Shown in pieces: positions 7,173 to 10,879 of a DNA stretch of 10,879 nt. Both the position numbers and the translations under genes were made by a program. Origin of the DNA: JAOZTV01 sp965371805 (GTDB lineage: Bacteria; Acidobacteriota; Aminicenantia; UBA2199); assembly GCA_965371805.1 (NCBI GenBank), contig CBDUZW010000109.1:1-10879 (forward strand). The letters are read 5' to 3'. Below the pieces are notes generated by a model that searched no databases, was not told where the DNA came from, and saw only the letters and a list, made by a program, of their open reading frames with translations. Positions within the stretch are counted from its first letter, which is position 1. Each line of letters begins with the position of its first letter.

Positions 7173-8041
7173 CAACAATATTGTCCATTATGTTTGGATG
7201 AAGAAAATCACCCATACTATAAGATACATTGGAGACTTTCCCTTATAACAATATGTGAAAAGCATGATTGTATTTTACTCGATAGATGCCCCAATTGTCG
7301 TTCCCCGGTATTATTTACAAAAAATAAAGTTAAACTACCTAGCTCAAACAATGAAACAATGATTACAGAATGTCATTATTGCTCATTTGATCTATCACAA
7401 TCCGACATTACATTAAACCGGGATATTGAATTAAGAAATTTCCAAACTTCAATCTACAATTCATTTTCAAGTAACTTAATTAAACTTTATGAAATGAATG
7501 AAATGTATACTCAATTATTCTTTCCAGTTTTCTATAAACTATTGGATGTTTTTATTAAAAAATATTATTCCCCAAAAACAATCTATAATCATAAAAGAAA
7601 CAGATATTTTGAATTGTATAATACCAATTTACGTTATTCTCTAATACAAAAAGTATATCCATTGTTTATTAATTGGCCAAAAAATTTTATTAATTTCTGC
7701 AAAAAAAATCAATTAACAAGTTCATTGCTCTTATTTGATTCAAAAAATACTCCTTATTGGTATTGGGAAACAGTGAATACCTTATTAAATGATTATAGAT
7801 ATATTCCAAATACAGATGAAATGTATTATATGGTTAATTATCTAAAAAGAAAGAAAAATATCAAAAAAACATTCGAATTTCTGATTTTTTAGAATTGACT
7901 GAGATATTGACAGAAGACAAAGAAGCAGTAAAACAATATTTTTTATCTTACTTTCTTTCCTCTAATTCTCGGTATGAGCTTAGAAGTAAAAATTCTTTGA
8001 ATGCTAACCTACCCAAAGCCATAAAAATCCCTAGGGCTTAG
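7173..8041 (+). pseudogene. tniQ: tniQ/tnsD-like transposition gene, truncated and frameshifted
   Basis: The frame opens after a TAA at 7170-7172 with QQYCPLCLDEENHPYYKIHW, followed by RLSLITICEKHDCILLDRCP. This is the zinc-binding TniQ signature: CPxC, then HWRL, C..H and LLDRCPxC. TniQ/TnsD proteins choose the target site in Tn7-like and Tn5053-type transposons. The N-terminal segment that normally precedes CPxC is missing, and the only start candidate is TTG 7194, inside the motif. At the seven-A run 7863-7869 the frame ends nearby at TAG 7890. The -1 frame from 7871 continues plausibly for 56 codons (RISDFLELTEILTEDKEAV and on) to TAG at 8039-8041, so one A was probably lost. No transposase genes adjoin it. 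A fragment of a close relative lies at 4140-4268. I read it as a dead remnant. Confidence 0.8.
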
Positions 8042-8056
8042 AATATGGGGTTTTTT
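8023..8056 (+). terminator. Terminator-like hairpin at the end of the tniQ remnant
   Basis: AAAAATCCC (8023-8031) pairs with GGGGTTTTT (8047-8055), including one T-G pair, around a 15-base loop. The run of six T at 8051-8056 follows the G stretch. It overlaps the last codons of the tniQ remnant, as expected of an intrinsic terminator. The stem has few G-C pairs, and the A/T arms would also allow use in the opposite direction. Confidence 0.5.
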
Positions 8057-8086
8057 ATTTAGTTTGTTTATTTCAGTTAATAATCA

Positions 8087-8224
8087 TTACCTCAAATTAG
8101 AGTTATTTGGTAGATTTACTAAATAATCATTATGGGAGTCAAGTTTATTTAGAACTTTTGTTATTCCAAAGTTTGCCTTTTCTATTTCCTTCATTATATC
8201 TTTATTGCTTACTTTTTCCCCCTA
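8087..8224 (-). pseudogene. Short minus-strand coding remnant, family unknown
   Basis: Between TAG 8222-8224 and TAA 8087-8089 a minus-strand frame reads GEKVSNKDIMKEIEKANFG then ITKVLNKLDSHNDYL. It has the charged, amphipathic character of a real helical protein tail. ATG 8194 would give only 35 residues and has no good ribosome binding site. It may be the remains of a small gene whose upstream side held the two palindromes at 8243 and 8320. I do not recognise a family, and chance is possible. Confidence 0.28.
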
Positions 8225-8242
8225 TAAAAATAAAGACAGGCA

Positions 8243-8261
8243 GTGTTCAAAATTTGAACAC
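8243..8261. promoter_or_regulatory. 19-bp perfect palindrome, operator-like
   Basis: GTGTTCAAAATTTGAACAC is a perfect 9-bp inverted repeat around a central A. A near-identical copy lies at 8320-8338, 77 bases centre to centre, or about seven helical turns. Paired sites of this size suit a dimeric repressor. No T-run follows, so it is not an intrinsic terminator. Confidence 0.55.
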
Positions 8262-8319
8262 TCTCCGGTATTTCTAAAACTCCCTATATACTTACGCTTA
8301 CTGTTTTTAGCAAAAAATA

Positions 8320-8338
8320 GTGTTCAGAATTTGAACAC
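8320..8338. promoter_or_regulatory. Second copy of the 19-bp palindrome
   Basis: GTGTTCAGAATTTGAACAC differs from the first copy at one base, which breaks one pair of the inverted repeat. Both copies lie between the tniQ remnant and the AraC-type regulator gene, in DNA with no convincing gene. They could be operators for the regulator, for a lost minus-strand gene, or ends of a small non-autonomous element. Confidence 0.5.
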
Positions 8339-8605
8339 GCATGTTTCAAATAAACCTGAAATATGTTCCGAGATTATTTTTTTAAATTTTCTTTCTGTCG
8401 TATATATATATGTTATTTGATCTTTTGCGAAATGATGGCACAGAAATTGCAGTATGAATATATAATAATTTTAATAGTTTTTTTTATGAAAAATAAGTTA
8501 AACACATTTAATTTTAATGCTCTGCAATACCCTATGGGCGGGAGCTTATCTTTAAATAAGCAAGTCAATAAAAAAATGCAGAAAAACTAAAAAATGGAGG
8601 GCAAT
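8339..8605. other. Leader region of the AraC-type gene, no gene seen
   Basis: These 267 bases are AT-rich, and the open frames in them give implausible protein. Near the 3' end are two small hairpins: CCC-TAT-GGG at 8530-8538 and GCTTAT-CTTTAA-ATAAGC at 8544-8561, a perfect six-pair stem. They lie about 45 bases before the start of the regulator gene and might be part of its mRNA leader. I do not match them to a known riboswitch. Confidence 0.4.
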
Positions 8606-8953
8606 ATGTATAAAAAGAAAGTTGTAAGAGAAGTAGTTCAATTTGTTATTTCTTGTAGCGATAGTGAACTTTCTCTTTTAAATGTAGAAGCATTGGCTAG
8701 GAAATTGGGTAGAAACAGATGTACTTTGTCAAAAGAATTTAATAAAGATACTAATTTGTTGCTTAAAGATTATATTGTAAAAGAAAAAATTATGAGGATT
8801 ACAAAAGTTATAGAAAGCAGTGATAGTATACATATAAAGCATATTGCTCAACAATTTGGATTTAAAAAAATTGATGTATTTAGAAAGCATTTCATAAAAT
8901 TTTATTGCATAACTCCATGTCAATACAGGAAACTGAAAAAATGCAACAAATAG
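8606..8953 (+). CDS. Stand-alone AraC-type DNA-binding protein
   Basis: The product has about 115 residues, almost exactly one AraC/XylS DNA-binding domain with its two helix-turn-helix motifs. LNVEALARKLGRNRCTLSKE holds the first, with the following FNKDTNLLLKDYIVKEKI matching the usual phi-x-x-Y-[IL] linker helix. IHIKHIAQQFGFKKIDVFRK then FIKFYCITPCQYRK is the second and carries the family's C-terminal signature. There is no N-terminal sensor domain, so any signal must come from a partner, from abundance, or from oligomerisation. GGAGGG at 8596-8601 is four bases from ATG 8606 and decides this start over ATG 8594, which would overlap the Shine-Dalgarno sequence. The gene ends 81 bases before the exported peptide gene on the same strand, which makes that peptide locus its most likely target. 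Confidence 0.85.
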   Translation: MYKKKVVREVVQFVISCSDSELSLLNVEALARKLGRNRCTLSKEFNKDTNLLLKDYIVKEKIMRITKVIESSDSIHIKHIAQQFGFKKIDVFRKHFIKFYCITPCQYRKLKKCNK

Positions 8954-8957
8954 GGTC

Positions 8958-8986
8958 TTGTTTCTAAAAAAAAGATATGTTAATAT
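8958..8986 (+). promoter_or_regulatory. Possible promoter of the exported peptide gene
   Basis: TTGTTT (8958-8963) and TAATAT (8981-8986) are separated by 17 bases, a fair sigma-70 type match starting just after the regulator gene. A perfect 10-base palindrome AGTTATAACT at 8999-9008 lies near the expected transcript start and could bind a regulator. In AT-rich DNA both may be chance. Confidence 0.35.
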
Positions 8987-9034
8987 CGCTAGTATATGAG
9001 TTATAACTTCTTAAATTAAAAAAAGGAGATTTAA

Positions 9035-9229
9035 ATGAAAAAAGTTTTTAGTTTTGTATTAGTTGCATGTATGGTTATTGGAATAGGGATTTCAATTGCT
9101 AATTTTACATCAGTTGATTTGGAGGCAAAGGATATTATTGTACTTCCAACTGACCCACAACAACGTTATCCTGGTAATAATTGGGATTGCTGGCCAATGC
9201 CATGGGATTGTGATGTTGTGTCTTGGTAG
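9035..9229 (+). CDS. Small exported Trp/Cys-rich peptide precursor
   Basis: The product is 64 residues. AAGGAG at 9023-9028, six bases before ATG 9035, is a strong ribosome binding site. MKK followed by a hydrophobic core (residues 4-23) forms a Sec signal or membrane anchor. Cleavage could fall near residues 22-31 (ANFTSVDLEA). The tail has an acidic and Pro stretch, then residues 50-59 WDCWPMPWDC and a final Trp at 64. C52 and C59 could form a disulfide ring, and four Trp in 15 residues is striking. I recognise no named family. The SVDLEAK segment recalls the NVEALA motif of Bacteroidetes exported peptides, whose genes also precede 6-bladed propeller genes, but the match is loose. The next genes encode such a propeller and a CxxC protein. 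A secreted signal, bacteriocin-like peptide or modified natural product are all possible. Confidence 0.7.
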   Translation: MKKVFSFVLVACMVIGIGISIANFTSVDLEAKDIIVLPTDPQQRYPGNNWDCWPMPWDCDVVSW

Positions 9230-9249
9230 TTAACATTATTTAAAAAAAG

Positions 9250-9291
9250 CAATGGGTCTTTAATTTTTATAAAAGACCTGTTGTCTTTTTT
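9250..9291 (+). terminator. Strong intrinsic terminator after the peptide gene
   Basis: CAATGGGTCTTT (9250-9261) pairs with AAAGACCTGTTG (9272-9283) over 12 base pairs, two of them G-T type, with a 10-base loop. A T-rich run to 9291 follows. It starts 20 bases after the peptide stop codon. It should end most transcripts there, so the peptide mRNA would be made in excess over the propeller and thioredoxin-like genes. Confidence 0.85.
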
Positions 9292-9388
9292 GATATAATT
9301 TTTAAATAACAGATGGAGAAGTAATAAAGGATAAAATGATAATTGTTTATAAGTTATAAATTATTTTAAGAAGGAGATAAATTAAAAA

Positions 9389-10495
9389 ATGAAAAATTTT
9401 TTTTATTGTATTTGTTTATTAATGATATTCAGTACTTTTGTTTTTTCTGCCGGTATTAGTTTTAAAAAGGAAAAACAAATTGTTTTAAAAAGAAATGGAG
9501 ATAACTTTATTCAAGCACTATGGTCTTTTTTTATTACCAATGAAAACTATATTTATATTCTGGATTTTAAAGCAGGAAACATGAAGGTTTTTAATGATGA
9601 TGGTAAATTCATAAAAAATATTGGAAAAAAAGGATTAGGACCAGGTGAATATAGTCATTTATTTGCAAGTGCTTATAAAAATAAAAAATTTTTTATTTTT
9701 GATAGTAGAATTAAAAAAATATTTGGTTATAATTTAAAAAAGAATAATAAAATTGAACTAATTATTAAAAAAAAATTTTTCAATAATATAATAGATTTAA
9801 AATTTATTGGAGACAAACTATTAATGGCAGGGAATTTTGTAAAATCACATGGAAAGTTTACAAAGCCAATTTATTACACTTCATGTATATATGATATAAA
9901 AAACAATAAATATAATTATTTATTGACTTTAGCTTATTGCAATAACTTTCCGCCAGGAGGACTTTACAAAAATGGCGTAGCTGAAAGACTATTTGCGTTA
10001 CCTATGGGAGGATATATTGATTCTTCAAACGAATATATTTTTTATGTTAAAAAATCAAAATTAAGAATAATTAGAATAGACCGGAAAACTAATAAAAAAA
10101 TAATTTTTGGAAATAAAACAAAAAACTACATAGAGCCTGTAGCAAATTCTGAATTGACAAAAGCACTTCAAACTAGAAATGATCGAAAATACAAATTGCT
10201 ACTTCAAAATATGTCGTTTATTATTGGTACTTTTGTATTAAAGAACAAAAACTTAGGTATATTATATACAAAATATATAAAACAGAAAGATAGTACAGAT
10301 TTATATTTACAAATTTATGATATGTCAGGGAATTTTATTTCTGAAAAGCTTTTGTTACACGCAAAATCTTTCTATTCTGAAGGAATATTTAGTTATTTTC
10401 AAAAGAAAACAAATACACTTCATATTTTAGATACAGAAACCACAGAAGATTTTGACCAGGTATTTAGAATGCATAAATTTGGTATAAAATTATGA
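9389..10495 (+). CDS. Secreted 6-bladed beta-propeller protein
   Basis: The product is 368 residues with a clear Sec signal peptide (residues 1-21, ending FVFSA) and no lipobox, so it is probably periplasmic or secreted. Repeats of the form YIYILDFKAGNMKVFNDDGK (54-73) followed by FIKNIGKKGLGPGEY are the hallmark of the 6-bladed beta-propeller (NHL/BF3164-like) family, common in Bacteroidetes and some other phyla. Later blades (FFIFDSRIKKIFGYNL, EYIFYVKKSKLRIIRID, DLYLQIYDMSGNFI) are more divergent and Lys/Asn/Ile-rich. Such propellers bind ligands or peptides, and no catalytic motif is seen. AAGGAG at 9371-9376 lies 12 bases from ATG 9389, a long spacing. The gene follows the peptide gene's terminator and overlaps the next gene by ATGA, so the two are translationally coupled. 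A role in binding or handling the exported peptide is inference from position. Confidence 0.85.
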   Translation: MKNFFYCICLLMIFSTFVFSAGISFKKEKQIVLKRNGDNFIQALWSFFITNENYIYILDFKAGNMKVFNDDGKFIKNIGKKGLGPGEYSHLFASAYKNKKFFIFDSRIKKIFGYNLKKNNKIELIIKKKFFNNIIDLKFIGDKLLMAGNFVKSHGKFTKPIYYTSCIYDIKNNKYNYLLTLAYCNNFPPGGLYKNGVAERLFALPMGGYIDSSNEYIFYVKKSKLRIIRIDRKTNKKIIFGNKTKNYIEPVANSELTKALQTRNDRKYKLLLQNMSFIIGTFVLKNKNLGILYTKYIKQKDSTDLYLQIYDMSGNFISEKLLLHAKSFYSEGIFSYFQKKTNTLHILDTETTEDFDQVFRMHKFGIKL

Positions 10496-10879
10496 AAAAA
10501 ATATTCATCGGAGTTCTTCTTGTAATTATTTTATTATTATCTAGTTTTGTTTACAAACTTAATTATAATTTAACGTATGATAGAGTCTTGAAAAACTTCC
10601 CAATAACAGAGAATAATACTTCTTTGAAAAACGCAGAGAATGCACCACTTTTTTTATATATTGTATTTACAAAAACAAATTGTCATGATTGTTTAAGGGT
10701 AATTGATGTTCTAAATACTTTATCACAACCTTTCTTTGTAGTTGGCCTTGTCCCTAAAAAAGATCTTGAAAATGAGATGGAATTAAGAGAAGCAACCGGA
10801 GCTGAATTTAAACTTATTGCGTATGTGGAAATGGTAAATAGAAACGGATGTATAACGGTAAACAGAATTGGATGTGTAA
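10492..10879 (+). CDS. Membrane-anchored thioredoxin-like CxxC protein (partial, C-terminus beyond window)
   Basis: The frame starts at ATG 10492, overlapping the propeller stop as ATGA, and stays open for 129 codons to the window edge. MKKIFIGVLLVIILLLSSFVY is an N-terminal membrane anchor or uncleaved signal. FLYIVFTKTNCHDCLRVID (residues 57-75) looks like the first beta strand, CxxC active site and helix of a thioredoxin fold, facing the periplasm. TGAEFKLIAYVEMV may be the strand region before the C-terminal half. Coupling to the propeller gene and nearness to a peptide with two cysteines suggest thiol oxidation, reduction or isomerisation of that peptide, which is inference. The last codons encode a repeated eight-residue unit with a cysteine (VNRNGCIT, then VNRIGC), unusual for the fold. 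The cis-Pro of thioredoxins is not visible in the part present. Confidence 0.65.
   Translation, partial: MKKIFIGVLLVIILLLSSFVYKLNYNLTYDRVLKNFPITENNTSLKNAENAPLFLYIVFTKTNCHDCLRVIDVLNTLSQPFFVVGLVPKKDLENEMELREATGAEFKLIAYVEMVNRNGCITVNRIGCV
10833..10879 (+). repeat. Tandem imperfect 24-bp direct repeat at the window end
   Basis: The unit at 10833-10856 (GGTAAATAGAAACGGATG...) is followed directly by a second copy from 10857 (GGTAAACAGAATTGGATG...), cut by the window edge. I count 19 identical bases of 23. The length keeps the reading frame, giving VNRNGCIT and VNRIGC. More copies may follow outside the window. Confidence 0.6.

Noticed and set aside
7863..7871. Programmed -1 frameshift at the A-run of the tniQ remnant
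   Set aside because: The zero-frame phase (AAA AAA ACA) does not match the X-XXY-YYZ heptamer, and the gene already lacks its N-terminus.
8243..8338. Two palindromic copies as a possible CRISPR array
   Set aside because: Only two copies, perfectly palindromic, with a spacer of about 58 bases and no cas gene. This does not fit an array.
8521..8561. Riboswitch in the leader of the AraC-type gene
   Set aside because: Only two small hairpins are seen, and no conserved core of a class I can recall (preQ1, c-di-GMP, fluoride, guanidine) is present.
8363..8590. Open frames of about 70 codons at 8205-8420 and 8363-8590 as genes
   Set aside because: Low-complexity translation rich in Ile, Phe and Asn, no ribosome binding site, and the first one runs through the palindromes.
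9035..9229. Naming the peptide an NVEALA family member
   Set aside because: Only the short SVDLEA segment is similar, and the Trp/Cys tail and remaining sequence do not support a family name.
10833..10879. Direct repeat at the window end as the start of a CRISPR array or an integron attachment site
   Set aside because: The copies are adjacent without spacers and keep the reading frame of the CxxC protein, so a coding tandem repeat is simpler.

Overview
The window is AT-rich bacterial DNA. Several proteins have lipobox or Sec signal peptides, so the cell probably has an envelope with anchored lipoproteins. An ATPase-like domain fused to an HDOD domain, frequent TTG starts and the AT bias would fit an anaerobic spirochaete-like or related Gram-negative lineage. 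That assignment is a weak inference, because no rRNA or other marker gene is present.

Left part (1-6920), mostly ordinary chromosome. A 52-codon remnant of a cation-chloride cotransporter/amino-acid permease is followed by an HDOD signalling protein (343-1824) and a conserved uncharacterised lipoprotein (1976 or 2003 to 2959). Three genes then lie on the minus strand: a SPL-family radical SAM protein with a C-terminal helix-hairpin-helix (2993-4117), a nitrilase-superfamily amidohydrolase (4347-5147) and a serine-hydrolase (beta-lactamase fold) lipoprotein with two C-terminal repeat modules (5274-6920). The nitrilase gene is visibly richer in G+C than its neighbours.

Middle part (4140-4268 and 7000-8341), transposon debris. 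A broken tniQ-like gene (7173-8041) lacks its N-terminus and carries a frameshift in an A-run. About 130 bp of the same gene recurs, about 94% identical over its last 98 bp, between the radical SAM and nitrilase genes. Two short minus-strand coding remnants flank the larger tniQ copy. To its right are a terminator-like hairpin and two 19-bp palindromes (GTGTTCA..TGAACAC) spaced 77 bp apart.

Right part (8606-10879), the most interesting region. It has a stand-alone AraC-type DNA-binding protein, a 64-residue exported peptide ending in a Trp/Cys-rich segment, and a strong intrinsic terminator. These are followed by a secreted 6-bladed beta-propeller protein and, overlapping it by ATGA, a membrane-anchored thioredoxin-like CxxC protein cut by the window end. 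I read this as a candidate regulated secreted-peptide locus. It resembles in layout the small-peptide plus 6-bladed-propeller loci known in Bacteroidetes (NVEALA type), but the peptide sequence is different. Its function is not known from the sequence.
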